Assembly: GCA_025057975.1 (NCBI GenBank)
Contig: JANWUV010000008.1
Coordinates: 62,001-126,000 of the forward strand
DNA from: Chloracidobacterium sp.
GTDB taxonomy: Bacteria > Acidobacteriota > Blastocatellia > Chloracidobacteriales > Chloracidobacteriaceae
Length of the DNA stretch: 64,000 bases
Reading direction: 5' to 3'
Position numbers and translations under genes: made by a program. Below the pieces are notes generated by a model. That model saw nothing but the letters and a program-made list of their open reading frames with translations. It had not been told where the DNA came from and made no database searches. Of the stretch, positions 35,942-46,509 are shown one piece after another; the first letter of the stretch is position 1; each line of letters begins with the position of its first letter.

Positions 35942-37717
35942 CTAGCCGACCGTCGTCGGCAAGTAACGATGCGCCTCGGCTGACGCGACGGCGGACGCCA
36001 AGCCTCCCGCCGGTGACGCAATAACCGCCGTACGAACAGCCGCCATCAGATTTGCCATCAGATTTGGACTTAGTTCCCGACCAATGACGACCAGCGAGCT
36101 TTCCGGCGCGGCCGCGCAAGGATTGAGGTTGAACGACCGCCCGGCATATTCCAAGCGTAACCAGCCGCCGGCCGTCCTAAAGACACCTTTGGCGCGGGCG
36201 ACCTCGCCGAAGCGTCCGGCGGCGATGTCCTCAAACACTTGTTGGAGAGCGGCGGCGTCAAAGGTCTCGGCGAAGGTTTCCGCGCGCTGCTCAAACGCAA
36301 TGCGTGGGGCGAATGTGTCTCCCAGACAGGCGTCTTCCTGCGTGTCGCTCAGGTCGCGCAGGCTAATCCGCCCAAAGCTTGTGTAAAGCATGCGCGCCGT
36401 CGGATTGCAGCGGGCGATCCGGTCGGTAATGCGTTCCAGTTCAGCCTGCGATAGGCTGTCGCACTTGTTGACGATGACCGTCGCGGCGGCCTCAACGTAG
36501 GCTTCAATGGCGCTTTGTACGGCGCGGTCGGCCGTCAGCCATTGCTTGCCGTCCACCACCGCGACGACGCGGATAGGGCCGAGCAGTTCACGACAACCGG
36601 GCTGATGCAGCGTGCCCAGCAAGTCGCCGAGGGCCGCTGCGCCGGACGGCTCAATCAAAATCCGCTCCGGGGCGTAGTCACGGATGAGTTGGGCCAGCGT
36701 CGCTGCGACGTTGCGCGAGAGCGTGCAGCATAGACACCCGCCGGCCATTTCAACCACCGGCGTCGCGTCAGCGTCGCTTTTGGCTTCGCGTAACCGTGCG
36801 CCGTCCAAGCCGACATCAGCGAATTCGTTGACGAGGACGATGGTTTTAGCGTCAAGCTGTGGGATGAGATTCCGCAGCAGCGTGGTTTTGCCGGCGCCGA
36901 GAAAGCCGCCGATGACATCCACCGTCGGCTTGACTTCTGGCGTACGCCGCGAAAGCAGGCCCCATGCCCAGACGCCGACCGGCTGCGGCAGAATCAACCA
37001 CCAGTGTTCGAGAATCGCCAGCGCCATCAGCGTACACGCCAAGCCGTTGGCGGCGACGGTGAAGGCGTCGGTTGCTTGGACGGCGCGGTAAAAGAGCCAG
37101 TGTGCGACGGCCGTGGAAATGGTGACGGAGAAGGGAAAGAACCAGTTGATGGGGCGTTTGGAGAAAAACTGCGTCATGCGACGCAGATGCTCCGGCAAGT
37201 ACTCCTCGTTGAGGTTGCGGACGCCAAAAAACACGTTGAGCTTGGCGGATTGGTGCATCCACCAATGGATGGTAAACGTCCACAGCGCGACCTGATTTGG
37301 TCCTGGCGTCACCGCCCAGACCAGTGCAAAGCCGGCGAAGATGGAGAGTTCGTGAAAGAGGTTGGCCTTGACGCCGTGGACGAAGTGCCGCCATCCGCCG
37401 CAGTTGGGAGCGCAGGGCGGCGTGTCTAAGCCGACGACATAGCCCGTGTAGTAGCTTGTCTCAAACCAGCCCCAGGCGACAATCCCCAGCAAAAATCCCG
37501 CCGCCGCGCCCAGCGGCGTCGTGATGTAGCTAACGCTGGGCATCAACGCCGTCGCCGCCAGCGCCGCCAAGGAAGACAGCACGAACACTGGCCGCCGCCA
37601 ACTCCGGCGACCACAGGCGAAGATAATCCCCACGGTCGCCGCCCACCAGACGGCGACGGCGAACAACGGCAGCCCAAGCCAGAGCAACCACGGGCTTTGT
37701 AGATTCCAATCGGACAT
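35942..37717 (-). CDS. puhE: Fusion: PuhE-family photosynthetic complex assembly domain + CobW/COG0523 GTPase
   Basis: A 591-residue fusion. Residues 1-257 are a polytopic membrane domain of the PuhE (DUF3623) family, which in purple bacteria affects photosynthetic complex assembly. Matches include AWGWFETSYYTGYVVG, FHELSIFAGFALVWAV, SAKLNVFFGVRNLNEEYLP, INWFFPFSVT and LEHWWLILP. Residues 265-591 are a COG0523 (CobW/ZNG1-type) GTPase: Walker A GFLGAGKTT (271-279), VNEFADVG switch, CxCC metal motif GGCLCC (Cys328, 330, 331), NKCD (417-420) and a CobW C-terminal domain. Such GTPases deliver metals, often zinc. The fusion ties metal delivery to assembly of a bacteriochlorophyll protein; Chloracidobacterium reaction centres contain Zn-BChl a'. 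That link is inference. ATG 37717, divergent from mnmG. Confidence 0.93.
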   Translation of the reverse strand: MSDWNLQSPWLLWLGLPLFAVAVWWAATVGIIFACGRRSWRRPVFVLSSLAALAATALMPSVSYITTPLGAAAGFLLGIVAWGWFETSYYTGYVVGLDTPPCAPNCGGWRHFVHGVKANLFHELSIFAGFALVWAVTPGPNQVALWTFTIHWWMHQSAKLNVFFGVRNLNEEYLPEHLRRMTQFFSKRPINWFFPFSVTISTAVAHWLFYRAVQATDAFTVAANGLACTLMALAILEHWWLILPQPVGVWAWGLLSRRTPEVKPTVDVIGGFLGAGKTTLLRNLIPQLDAKTIVLVNEFADVGLDGARLREAKSDADATPVVEMAGGCLCCTLSRNVAATLAQLIRDYAPERILIEPSGAAALGDLLGTLHQPGCRELLGPIRVVAVVDGKQWLTADRAVQSAIEAYVEAAATVIVNKCDSLSQAELERITDRIARCNPTARMLYTSFGRISLRDLSDTQEDACLGDTFAPRIAFEQRAETFAETFDAAALQQVFEDIAAGRFGEVARAKGVFRTAGGWLRLEYAGRSFNLNPCAAAPESSLVVIGRELSPNLMANLMAAVRTAVIASPAGGLASAVASAEAHRYLPTTVG

Positions 37718-37918
37718 CGGCCGAAAAACGGGGGCGCGGAAGGTCGGCCGCGTAACTGATACGCCCAGCCTGCCACCAACCTACTTTGCGCCGGACACGC
37801 ACTGCAATGACATCCCGACCGTAGAGCGGGCGGCGCGCCACCTCGGCTGGTTGTCATCGCGCTCGTCCTGTCGCTAGACTGCCCGACCTGACCCCTTGCT
37901 TGAGGTTTTGCGTCGGCT

Positions 37919-39814
37919 ATGAGCGAGTACCGTTTCAACGAGGTCTTTGATGTGGTGGTCGTCGGCGCTGGTCATGCCGGATGCGAAGCAGCGTACGCCG
38001 CCGCTAAGCTGGGCTGCCGGACGGCGCTGATTACGCTCAACCTCGATCTGGTCGCCCAGATGTCATGCAATCCGGCAATTGGCGGCATCGCCAAAGGCCA
38101 CCTTGTCCGCGAGATGGACGCACTGGGCGGCCTAATGGGCAAAATTATTGACCGCACCGGCGTGCAGTTCCGTCTGCTCAACCGTAGTCGCGGCCCGGCG
38201 GTACAGTCACCGCGCGCTCAAGCTGACCGTGGACTGTACCGCACGGAAATGCGTCGTTTCCTCGAAACGGTTGACAATCTGCACTTGCGGCAGGGCGAAG
38301 TCATTGATTTGATGGTCGAACAGGACCGGGTTCTAGGGGTTGAAATGTGGGACGGCCGCCGCTTGGCGGCGGCGTCCGTTGTGATTTGCACCGGGACGTT
38401 CCTCAACGGCCTCATCCACATTGGGACGCGCACCTATCAGGCGGGGCGCGCCGGGGAATTGCCTTCAATCCTGCTGGCTGAAAGCTTCCGCCGCCTAGGG
38501 TTCCGCGTCGGACGGCTCAAGACCGGTACGCCGCCGCGCGTGCACGCCAAGACCATTGATTGGTCGAAGTGTGAGGAACAACCGGGCGACCCCAACCCGA
38601 CGCCCTTTTCGTTTACCACCAAAGCCATCACGCGGCGGCAGCTCTCGTGCTACATCACGTACACCAACGAAGAGACGCACCGCATCATTCGTGAAAACCT
38701 TGATAAGTCGCCAATGTACAGCGGGCAAATCCGGTCGGTCGGCCCGCGCTACTGCCCTTCCATTGAGGATAAAGTCGTCAAGTTCCCCGACAAGGATCGT
38801 CACCAGGTTTTCCTTGAACCGGAGGGCTTTGACACGCACGAGGTCTATGTCAACGGCATTTCGACCAGCCTGCCGATTGACGTGCAGGAGCGCATGGTGC
38901 GGACGATTCCGGGCCTCGAACAAGCGCAGCTGATTCGTCCGGGGTACGCCATTGAGTACGACATGGTAGACCCAACGGAACTGAAACCGACGCTCGAAAC
39001 CAAGCGCATCAAGGGGTTGTTCCACGCCGGGCAGATCAATGGGACGACTGGCTACGAAGAGGCCGGTTGTCAGGGCTTGGTGGCTGGTATTAACGCCGCC
39101 CGTTCGGCCAAGGGGCTGCCGCCGGTTGTGCTTGACCGTGCAACCAGCTACATCGGCGTCCTTGTGGACGACCTGACGACGCAGGGTGTGGATGAACCCT
39201 ACCGGATGTTTACTTCCCGCTCAGAAGTGCGGTTGCTGCTGCGGATTGATAACGGCGATCAACGCTTGACGCCGCTGGGTCACGCCATCGGTTTGGTAAG
39301 CGATGAGGAGTTTCACGCCTTTCAGCAACGACAGGCGCGCATCCAGTCCTGTCGGACGCTGTTGGAAACGGTGGCGATTGCCCCGAATTCAAGCGAAGCC
39401 GACGCTTTTGCGGCTGAGACCGGGACAGTCATCAAGGAAAAGCAGCGCCTATCTGTACTGGCGCGGCGGCCTGAAATCACAACCGAGCATTTGGCGGCGG
39501 CGCTTCGGCGGGCCGGCGTGACCGACTTTGACGAGGCTGAGTTGAGCGTGGCGGTCAACGACCTGAAATACGAAGGCTATGTCCGTCACCACGAGATGAC
39601 GGCGAAGAAGCTTTCCAAAGCAGCGGACATTGCTATCCCGCCGAACTTTGAGTTTGCCGGTCTGCCGGGCCTCTCGCGTGAAATGACGGAAAAGCTGACG
39701 CGCATTCGTCCAACGACGCTTGGCCAAGCGGCGCGGATTCCCGGCGTGACGCCGGCGGCGCTGGCGATTTTGAGTCTGCACCTCGGGCCGGGGAAGCGCG
39801 TCGCCGCCATCTAG
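37919..39814 (+). CDS. mnmG: tRNA uridine-5-carboxymethylaminomethyl modification enzyme MnmG (GidA)
   Basis: FAD enzyme that works with MnmE to modify wobble U34 of certain tRNAs. 631 residues, as usual. FAD motif [12 protein letters not shown] near the N-terminus, then the family blocks [54 protein letters not shown] and the C-terminal [19 protein letters not shown] 37919, divergent from the PuhE fusion gene across 201 bp. Confidence 0.98.
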   Translation: MSEYRFNEVFDVVVVGAGHAGCEAAYAAAKLGCRTALITLNLDLVAQMSCNPAIGGIAKGHLVREMDALGGLMGKIIDRTGVQFRLLNRSRGPAVQSPRAQADRGLYRTEMRRFLETVDNLHLRQGEVIDLMVEQDRVLGVEMWDGRRLAAASVVICTGTFLNGLIHIGTRTYQAGRAGELPSILLAESFRRLGFRVGRLKTGTPPRVHAKTIDWSKCEEQPGDPNPTPFSFTTKAITRRQLSCYITYTNEETHRIIRENLDKSPMYSGQIRSVGPRYCPSIEDKVVKFPDKDRHQVFLEPEGFDTHEVYVNGISTSLPIDVQERMVRTIPGLEQAQLIRPGYAIEYDMVDPTELKPTLETKRIKGLFHAGQINGTTGYEEAGCQGLVAGINAARSAKGLPPVVLDRATSYIGVLVDDLTTQGVDEPYRMFTSRSEVRLLLRIDNGDQRLTPLGHAIGLVSDEEFHAFQQRQARIQSCRTLLETVAIAPNSSEADAFAAETGTVIKEKQRLSVLARRPEITTEHLAAALRRAGVTDFDEAELSVAVNDLKYEGYVRHHEMTAKKLSKAADIAIPPNFEFAGLPGLSREMTEKLTRIRPTTLGQAARIPGVTPAALAILSLHLGPGKRVAAI

Positions 39815-39866
39815 TCCCTTTCCTAAGTGAACGTCGCCATCCTTCCTGCGAGGGCGCGCCAGCCGG

Positions 39867-42062
39867 CTACCGTCTGCGCAAGCGCCGCCGAAGCGATTGA
39901 AGAGCGCGGTCAATGCGTCTAGAGTCCACCTCCGGCCGCGCGCTGTACCGCGCTTGGTTATAAGCCTGAGTAATCGTCAGTACCTCTTCAAAACCGACGG
40001 CAGCGGCGAATTCCAACGGCGTTTGGTGCGGCGCACGCCGATAACCGGCACGGGCCAATAGCGCCGCCATCTCGTCGTAAAACAATACCGCCGACTCGCG
40101 TTCGTCGCGGCGCAGCATCCGCCGCAAGAACGGCGTCAGCCAACGTAGCCACCAACGCTCAAAAAGCAGGCGCGGCGTGCGCCGAAGGCGTCGCCAGAGC
40201 CAGTAGCCGCCGAGCGCCGCCGTCCCCATCCCAAACGCCAAAGTAAGGGCAAAGACGTTGTATAGAAACCGGTCGTCCTGTGAGACCTGATAGAGCCAGT
40301 AGCTGTAGGCTTCAATCCAGGCCCTAAAGTTCCGGCGGAAGTCATTGACGTATCGCCAGACGACGATCTGGTATTGCGCAGCGGCGGTGCCGGCGTCGCG
40401 CGCCAACGCACGCTGACGCTGGGCGTCGTAGGCAATCACATAGTCAATGTAGAACATCCGCAGGGCGTCAACGTAGCGCCGTACCGAGGCGAACCAGCCG
40501 GTTGTGTTCGTACGTGTGTTCGCCGCCGCCGGCGTCGGGTCAAACTCCACCCACGTTCCGGTTTGCGGAAAATACACTTCAACCCAAGCATGGGCGTCGG
40601 CCTGCCGGACAATGTAGGTCCGGTTGACCTCGTTGTACTCGCCAAGGTGGTAGCCGCCAGCTAAGCGCGCCGCAAGACCAAGCGAACGGCACATAAGCGC
40701 CATCGCTGAAGCAAAGTACTCGCAGTGCCCACGCCGGGTCTCAAATAAAAAGTCCACAATCGGGTCCGGCTCACGACCGCGCTGTAAGTCCAGCGTGTAG
40801 GAGCAGCGTGTTTTGAGATGCCGCTCGATGGCGCGCGCCCGGTCATAGCCGTTGGTCGCTTCGGCCGTCACTTCACGCGCCAACTGGGTAATGCGCGGGT
40901 CAAAATCAGCAGGAAGTTGTAAGAACATCGCGCGGGTCGGCTCGTCATACTTGAGCGGGTCCCGACGCAGGGTTTCTTCCGGCGTGTCAACAAGGCTAGC
41001 GGCGACGGTGTAGCTAAGGCGCACCCCACGTTCCGCTCGGTAAAACGTTCCGGTTGCGTCGCGCGCCAGCCCACGCAGGTTGTACGCAAACCACGGCTCG
41101 CCACAGTGAAATAATGCGCCGGTTGGCATCGGTTCGACGTACACGGTCTGCGTCACAAGCGGTCCGGGACGACGCTCGTCCAAAATGTAGCGTCCGTCGC
41201 GCTGTTCGACGGCGAACCGCCGCTCGGCCTCCGGCCGCGTCCATTCGTGTCCGTCAAAATGCGTCATAACCATGCCGCGCCAGTGTCGGTTCGGCGGCAG
41301 CGGCCCGTCAACTCGGACGCGAAAGGCGGTGCGGTCGTCGGTCTTGATGCTTTCCACCGAGCCAAGCGAAATCGAAAGGTCGGAAAAGCCAGTCATAGCG
41401 GTGTCTTCGCTAAACGACTGCGCTAAGAGTCCGGTGTTCCAGCGCGGCAAAATGAAAAACATCGGCGCGCTCAAAGCGCCGATAAGCAATGCCATGACGA
41501 ACGTCAGCAGGACGAGGTGGCGGACAGGGCGCTCCGCAGCGCGCAGGCGTTGTCCGTCGTACGAAAAGGTGACAGTGCGCATGGCCGGCCGCGCGGCGCG
41601 GCGCGTCCGCACGATCTCAAACGCCTGAAGCGCCGCCAATCCCGTCAAGGTGAAGCCGCCGAGCAAAACAAGAAATAGCGCGTCAATGGTGAGACCGGCG
41701 GCCAACAGCATTTCAAAAACCGCCAGCAGGTAAAGAAATACCCAGTCGCGGTCGCGCTTGACCTGAAAGAGCTTGAAAACAGAAACAAAGAGAACAAAGT
41801 GAACCAGCGGCGCAATCCACGAACTGCTGAGGTAACGAAAATCCAGGTAGGCAAAGGGCAGATAGATCAGCACACACCAGTTGGCGACGCGCTCACTGAT
41901 TTGCAGGCGGAAACCAGGCCGGTCGGCGAACCAGCTTGCCGCCAGTGCCATTGCGTAGAGGATGCAGGTGACAACGTCCACGCGCCCCGTCAGCGCGAGT
42001 GTCAGAAAGCCGCCGGTAATCAGCGCGTAGGATGTCGCCTTGAAAAACTTTTCAACGGTCAT
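39867..42062 (-). CDS. TgpA-like membrane transglutaminase (DUF3488 + transglutaminase core)
   Basis: A 731-residue membrane protein. N-terminal helices (about 10-190) belong to the DUF3488 region, followed by a periplasmic transglutaminase-like domain with Cys in [13 protein letters not shown], His in [10 protein letters not shown] and Asp in VEFDPTPA. One helix and a DUF4129-like cytosolic tail follow. TgpA of Pseudomonas is an essential periplasmic-side protein of this type with unknown substrates. ATG 42062 is chosen since typical family N-termini begin near MTVEKFF; an upstream GTG at 42095 overlaps the divergent gene. Only 10 bp separate its start from that of 42073-42492. Confidence 0.92.
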   Translation of the reverse strand: MTVEKFFKATSYALITGGFLTLALTGRVDVVTCILYAMALAASWFADRPGFRLQISERVANWCVLIYLPFAYLDFRYLSSSWIAPLVHFVLFVSVFKLFQVKRDRDWVFLYLLAVFEMLLAAGLTIDALFLVLLGGFTLTGLAALQAFEIVRTRRAARPAMRTVTFSYDGQRLRAAERPVRHLVLLTFVMALLIGALSAPMFFILPRWNTGLLAQSFSEDTAMTGFSDLSISLGSVESIKTDDRTAFRVRVDGPLPPNRHWRGMVMTHFDGHEWTRPEAERRFAVEQRDGRYILDERRPGPLVTQTVYVEPMPTGALFHCGEPWFAYNLRGLARDATGTFYRAERGVRLSYTVAASLVDTPEETLRRDPLKYDEPTRAMFLQLPADFDPRITQLAREVTAEATNGYDRARAIERHLKTRCSYTLDLQRGREPDPIVDFLFETRRGHCEYFASAMALMCRSLGLAARLAGGYHLGEYNEVNRTYIVRQADAHAWVEVYFPQTGTWVEFDPTPAAANTRTNTTGWFASVRRYVDALRMFYIDYVIAYDAQRQRALARDAGTAAAQYQIVVWRYVNDFRRNFRAWIEAYSYWLYQVSQDDRFLYNVFALTLAFGMGTAALGGYWLWRRLRRTPRLLFERWWLRWLTPFLRRMLRRDERESAVLFYDEMAALLARAGYRRAPHQTPLEFAAAVGFEEVLTITQAYNQARYSARPEVDSRRIDRALQSLRRRLRRR

Positions 42063-42072
42063 AAGGCTCTCA

Positions 42073-42492
42073 ATGATGCAGATACGCCAACTCACAAAGC
42101 ATCAGGAACACGTCGTCAAGCACATCTTTGGCTGCCGAATCTTAGGCGTTTATGCTCAACCTGAACACCTCCATTTCCTCCTTGATATCCCCTATCTTTG
42201 GAGTGTGGACGCCGACGGAAGCATGGCGTTGGTGCAGGATGAGGAAGCCATCCGGGGACTGAACGTGCCGGAGGCTGTTGCTGACGCCTTATCGGAAGAA
42301 GCGCAGGCCCTGCGCGAGGATGGCGCGGAGGCAGTCGTCCGTTACTTTGCTCACCCGCCGCGAGAGATTGGGGCGATTGAGGACGTTACGCTCTATGCGA
42401 GGGAAACGGAAACCCACATGCAGGTCATCGGCGAGTCCGGTGTTCTCACGGCGGCCTGGCAGGGGGCAACCATTCGTCTGCTAGAGGGTTAG
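42073..42492 (+). CDS. Unrecognised small protein (139 aa)
   Basis: No family recognised. A 139-residue mixed alpha/beta protein from ATG 42073 (ATGATG), with AAGG nine bases upstream; a TTG-type upstream start would run into the divergent TgpA-like gene. N-terminal part contains several His residues ([29 protein letters not shown]); acidic middle; no signal peptide. hisB lies convergent 93 bp downstream. Its start is 10 bp from that of the TgpA-like gene, so both promoters must lie within the neighbouring coding sequences. Confidence 0.7.
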   Translation: MMQIRQLTKHQEHVVKHIFGCRILGVYAQPEHLHFLLDIPYLWSVDADGSMALVQDEEAIRGLNVPEAVADALSEEAQALREDGAEAVVRYFAHPPREIGAIEDVTLYARETETHMQVIGESGVLTAAWQGATIRLLEG

Positions 42493-42585
42493 TGCATTTT
42501 TGGTGCATGGTTAGCGAACACACCGTCGTGGCTGGCGCAGGACTGCCGTATCTACCACTGCTACAGCTGACTTTGCTCTAGACGC

Positions 42586-43176
42586 TTACAAAACGCCCTT
42601 TGTTGAGGGAACTTCGTTGCGGCCGGCAATGCGGCGGGTCGCCGCGCCCAGCGCGCGTGCCGTCGCCTTGAACGCCGCTTCCAGAATGTGGTGCTGGTTG
42701 CGCCCGTATAGTACGGTGATGTGAAGTGTGACGCCCGCGCTAAAGGCGAACGACCGCCAGAAATGCTCGGCCATTTCGACGGCGAAGTTCCCGATGCGTT
42801 CGCGTGGGTTGGCGACTTCGTACACCAAATAGGGTCGGCCAGAAATGTCCACGACCGCCCGCGCCAGCGTTTCATCCATCGGCGCGTAGGCGTGTCCGAA
42901 GCGGGCGATGCCGGCCTTGTCGCCCAATGCCTGCGCGAGGGCTTGTCCCAGCGTGATGCCCACATCCTCGACGGTGTGGTGGCCGTCAACGTCGAGGTCG
43001 CCATCGCAGTGAATGTCAAGGTCTATGTCGCTGTGGCGAGCCAGTTGCGCCAGCATGTGATCGAAGAAGCCAATGCCGGTCGTGACACGGGCGAGGCCTG
43101 TCCCATCCAAGCCAAGGGTGACGACGACGTTGGTCTCGTTGGTGCGGCGGGTGAGCGAAGCGGTGCGAGGGGTCAT
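42586..43176 (-). CDS. hisB: Imidazoleglycerol-phosphate dehydratase
   Basis: Manganese enzyme of histidine biosynthesis; converts imidazoleglycerol phosphate to imidazoleacetol phosphate. 196 residues from ATG 43176. Diagnostic motifs are [25 protein letters not shown] and the second HH motif in [14 protein letters not shown]. It lies 17 bp after the M1 peptidase stop on the same strand; other his genes are not here. Confidence 0.96.
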   Translation of the reverse strand: MTPRTASLTRRTNETNVVVTLGLDGTGLARVTTGIGFFDHMLAQLARHSDIDLDIHCDGDLDVDGHHTVEDVGITLGQALAQALGDKAGIARFGHAYAPMDETLARAVVDISGRPYLVYEVANPRERIGNFAVEMAEHFWRSFAFSAGVTLHITVLYGRNQHHILEAAFKATARALGAATRRIAGRNEVPSTKGVL

Positions 43177-43193
43177 GGCGGTGGGTAAAGGTT

Positions 43194-45158
43194 TCAGATG
43201 AGACTGACCGCGCCGTGCAGAAGCCACTGCATGAGCGCTAGGGCGCGGACGAACAGACTTGCATTAGCGCGTCCGCTGGACAGGCGGGTGCGGCTATTGT
43301 CGGCTGGGTTCATCTCCAGCCGCAGGGTGTCGTCGGGATCAAGCACGACGGACACCAGTTCACGGTCGGTCGTCAGGCGGTATTCCGCCTCCCGTCCGTC
43401 CCACCGCTCACGGCGCGTAGAGCCGTCGGCGAAGCGCAGTTCGATGTCATGCGGCATGACGGCTTCGCCCTTGCGGACAATGACGGCTTCGCGGGCGTCC
43501 AGCGACGCTACGGCGTAGTCGAGAATCTTTGTCCCGCGAAAGTACTGATCAAAGAACCACTTCAGGTCTTCACCAGCGACTTCCGAAGCGACGGCAAAGA
43601 AATCGTCCGAAGTCGGATGCTTGAAGCGCCACCGCTCGAAATACGTCTTCAGGATGCGCCGCATGGTTTCCACGCCGACATAGCCTTCCAGCATTTTGAG
43701 CGTGAGCGCCGGCCGCGCGTAGGCGTTGAAGCCGTAAAGTCCCGGATTGGGGAACTTCCAGGCCGGTGTGATGATTGGGGCTGTGGTGATGCCTTGCGGG
43801 CCTATCACAAACAACTGTGCCCGTTGAAACGACCAATCAGGAACGCGCACCGGTAGCCGCCAGAGCGGCCGCCCACCGAGGCGCAGCCAGAGAGCGGTGT
43901 TTTCGGGGTAATACGCCGCCATGAGATTGGCTTCGCAGTAGCTGTTGATGCCTTCGTCAAGCCAAGCTTCCTCAAACTCGTTGCTGGCGACCATACCGTA
44001 CCAGTACTGGTGGCCGAACTCGTGAATCAGCACAACCTCCGGCCCCAGCAGGTCATCATCAGGCGCACGGCGGCTTGTTCCGACGGTGATGAGCGTTGGG
44101 TACTCCATCCCGCCTGCGCCGCCCGCGCCATAAGCCGGATCAACGATGGTCAATGTTTCGTACGGGTAAGGGCCGATCTGCCGCCCGTAGGCTTCAAGCG
44201 CTATGCGCGCCGCCCGAAAGTGCCGGTCGCGCTGCTCGGCGTGTTCCGGTTGAAGCAGCAGAATGAGCCTGACCGGCGGCAATCCTTCGGCTTCAAAACG
44301 TTCTTCCGAAACGAGAAAATCCGGCGAACACGTCCAAGCGAAATCGTGTACGTCCGCCTGCGTAAATCGGTAGCGCGTCCGCCCGTCGCCGAGGTCGCGG
44401 CGTTCGCGCTCCACGCCCGTTGCGCCCACTTTGAAACGGCTCGGCACGTCAAGCGTCACGTCATACTCGCCGAAATCGGCGTAAAACTCCGTCGTCGCAT
44501 GAAACTGGTGACAGTTCCAGCCCGACTCGGCGCGGCGGCGCATGCCGGCTGGCTCATAGACGCCCAGCTTGGGAAACCACTGCGCGACCATAAAGAAATC
44601 GCCGTAGTAGCCGGTTCGAGCAAAGACGCGCGGCAGCTTGGCGACAAATTCGATGTCAAGCTCAACGCCGCCGCCGGCCGGGACGGGCTGCGGCAGCACA
44701 ACCCGCCATACGGTACGATCGTCGGCGTTGTCATCATCGGGATGGATGAACTCGCCGCGCGGGAGCAAATCAACGCCGTCGGCAGTGCGGACACTCAACA
44801 AGTCAATCCAGCCGGGCGCGGTGGGGTCCATTTCATCGCCGCGCAGTTGTCCGCCGCCGGATTCACGTCGAAACGAGCTTTTTTCATCGCGGAAGGCGTT
44901 GAGGTAGAGGTGAAACTGCAAGTCCGGCACGGGATGGGGCGCGGGATTGCGCCATGTCAGACGCTCACGGCCGCGTACTTCCTTTTTCTCCGTATCGAGC
45001 ACCGCTTCAATCCGGTAGCATACACGGCGGTCGGACAGCGGGGTGGTTTGTTCGGCAGCGCAGACCGGCTCAGGTGCCACGCCCGGAGCAAACCACAATG
45101 ACAGGACAATGCCGGCGGCGACGAACGCCTTGACCATCCGGCGACCGGCAGGCGACAT
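43194..45158 (-). CDS. Secreted M1-family zinc metallopeptidase
   Basis: A 654-residue aminopeptidase-type protein. Signal peptide from ATG 45158 ([16 protein letters not shown], cleavage near AEP/CAA); AAGG lies eight bases upstream, which favours this start over ATG 45194. Zinc motif HEFGH with the third ligand Glu in [12 protein letters not shown] (HExxH-x18-E), and the substrate-binding GGMEYPT. The N-terminal beta domain fits the family. Acts in the periplasm or outside, releasing N-terminal residues. Divergent from the M48 gene. Confidence 0.93.
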   Translation of the reverse strand: MSPAGRRMVKAFVAAGIVLSLWFAPGVAPEPVCAAEQTTPLSDRRVCYRIEAVLDTEKKEVRGRERLTWRNPAPHPVPDLQFHLYLNAFRDEKSSFRRESGGGQLRGDEMDPTAPGWIDLLSVRTADGVDLLPRGEFIHPDDDNADDRTVWRVVLPQPVPAGGGVELDIEFVAKLPRVFARTGYYGDFFMVAQWFPKLGVYEPAGMRRRAESGWNCHQFHATTEFYADFGEYDVTLDVPSRFKVGATGVERERRDLGDGRTRYRFTQADVHDFAWTCSPDFLVSEERFEAEGLPPVRLILLLQPEHAEQRDRHFRAARIALEAYGRQIGPYPYETLTIVDPAYGAGGAGGMEYPTLITVGTSRRAPDDDLLGPEVVLIHEFGHQYWYGMVASNEFEEAWLDEGINSYCEANLMAAYYPENTALWLRLGGRPLWRLPVRVPDWSFQRAQLFVIGPQGITTAPIITPAWKFPNPGLYGFNAYARPALTLKMLEGYVGVETMRRILKTYFERWRFKHPTSDDFFAVASEVAGEDLKWFFDQYFRGTKILDYAVASLDAREAVIVRKGEAVMPHDIELRFADGSTRRERWDGREAEYRLTTDRELVSVVLDPDDTLRLEMNPADNSRTRLSSGRANASLFVRALALMQWLLHGAVSLI

Positions 45159-45303
45159 TTTCAAACCTTTCGAGGGATAAGCCGTTCTAACCATAGGCGG
45201 TGAGCGCAGGATTGGGCGTTGCGTCAAAAGAGGAAAGACGAACCGCTCAGTCACGTGTACACTAGCGTGCCGTAGGAGATTTCGTCACGGGAGGATTCTG
45301 GTC

Positions 45304-46425
45304 ATGTTCTTAACACAAGCGTTTCGACGGCGGCTCAGCCGGTTGTTAGCCGTTGGGTTGATTGTGAGTCCGGTGTTTTGGTTGAGCGCACAGGCTGACG
45401 ATAAGGACAAGCGAACAAGTTCGCCCGTGACGCGCAAGCTCTCCGACAAGGAAAATCCCCTAATGATCGGCAAGCGCGACATCAACAAGGGGAGCATCAA
45501 CTTTTACTCGAAAGAGAAGGAAATGGCGATCGGCGCGCAGTTGGCGTCCGAACTGGATCGGCAACTGAAGTTTGTGACCGACCCGATGGTGGTGGAATAC
45601 ATCAACCGGATTGGCCAAACCGTCGCCCAGAACTCCGACGCGAAGATTCCCTTTACCATCAAGGTGGTGGATTCCCCGGAAGTCAACGCCTTTGCGCTAC
45701 CGGGTGGTTACTTTTATGTCAACAAGGGGTTGATTTTGGCGGCTGATAATGAAGCACAGGTGGCGAGCGTGATGGCGCACGAAATTGCGCATGTCGCAGC
45801 GCGGCATGCGACTGAACAGGTATCGAAAGGGCAGTTGGCGCAGTTTGGAATGATTCCACTGATCTTCATCGGCGGCGTAGCCGGCGTGCTAGTCGCCAAC
45901 GCGGCGAACATCCTTGTGCCGCTGACGTTTCTCAAGTTTGGCCGCAACGCCGAACTCGAAGCCGACATGCTCGGCGCACAGTACGCTTGGGCGAGCGGCT
46001 ATGACCCAGACGAGTTCATCGCTTTTTTTGAAAAGCTGAAGGCGCAGCAGGACCCGAAGCAAAAGATTCCGACGATTTTCTCGACGCACCCGCCAAATGA
46101 GGAGCGCGCTAACAAGATGCGTCAGTTGACGGCGGCATTCCCGCAGCGGGATGAATACATCATTAGTTCGTCGGAATTTGCGCGCGTCAAAGCGCGGCTA
46201 GGAGCCATCGCCCCGGATGTAGGACGGCGCATTGGGCCAGGGGGCGGCGATCAGGGACCGAGCCGGCCGACGCTGCGACGGCGACAGCCCGATGCGCCGC
46301 CGGAGGACGATGAGATGAACGCGCCGAGTGAGCGTCCGCAAAAATCCGAGCCAGCGAATCGGCCAACGCTGCGTCGGCGAACCGAGACCCCACCGCCTAG
46401 CGACGATGCGCCTCCTCTCAACTAA
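45304..46425 (+). CDS. M48-family metallopeptidase (BepA/LoiP-like) with RPTLRRR tail
   Basis: A 373-residue periplasmic zinc protease. Signal peptide (RLLAVGLIVSPVFWLSAQA). Zinc motif HEIAH in SVMAHEIAHVAARH, with the third ligand in the NAELEADMLGAQYA region; family block DSPEVNAFALPGGYFYVNKGL. It resembles the BepA/LoiP type that maintains outer-membrane proteins. The C-terminal 60 residues are Pro/Arg-rich with two RPTLRRR copies. GGGAGG precedes ATG 45304 and the gene is divergent from the M1 gene. Confidence 0.94.
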   Translation: MFLTQAFRRRLSRLLAVGLIVSPVFWLSAQADDKDKRTSSPVTRKLSDKENPLMIGKRDINKGSINFYSKEKEMAIGAQLASELDRQLKFVTDPMVVEYINRIGQTVAQNSDAKIPFTIKVVDSPEVNAFALPGGYFYVNKGLILAADNEAQVASVMAHEIAHVAARHATEQVSKGQLAQFGMIPLIFIGGVAGVLVANAANILVPLTFLKFGRNAELEADMLGAQYAWASGYDPDEFIAFFEKLKAQQDPKQKIPTIFSTHPPNEERANKMRQLTAAFPQRDEYIISSSEFARVKARLGAIAPDVGRRIGPGGGDQGPSRPTLRRRQPDAPPEDDEMNAPSERPQKSEPANRPTLRRRTETPPPSDDAPPLN

Positions 46426-46509
46426 GGTCCTCCTCCTGATTGGCGCACGTACCGCCTCCGGCGTCCGACAGGCTGCCCGGAGGCGATTCTTTTGGAAGAT
46501 GACCCTGCG

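Noticed and set aside
44010-45101. Plus-strand frame of 363 codons opposite the M1 peptidase
   Set aside because: Basic, low-information translation; the minus strand carries HEFGH and a signal peptide.
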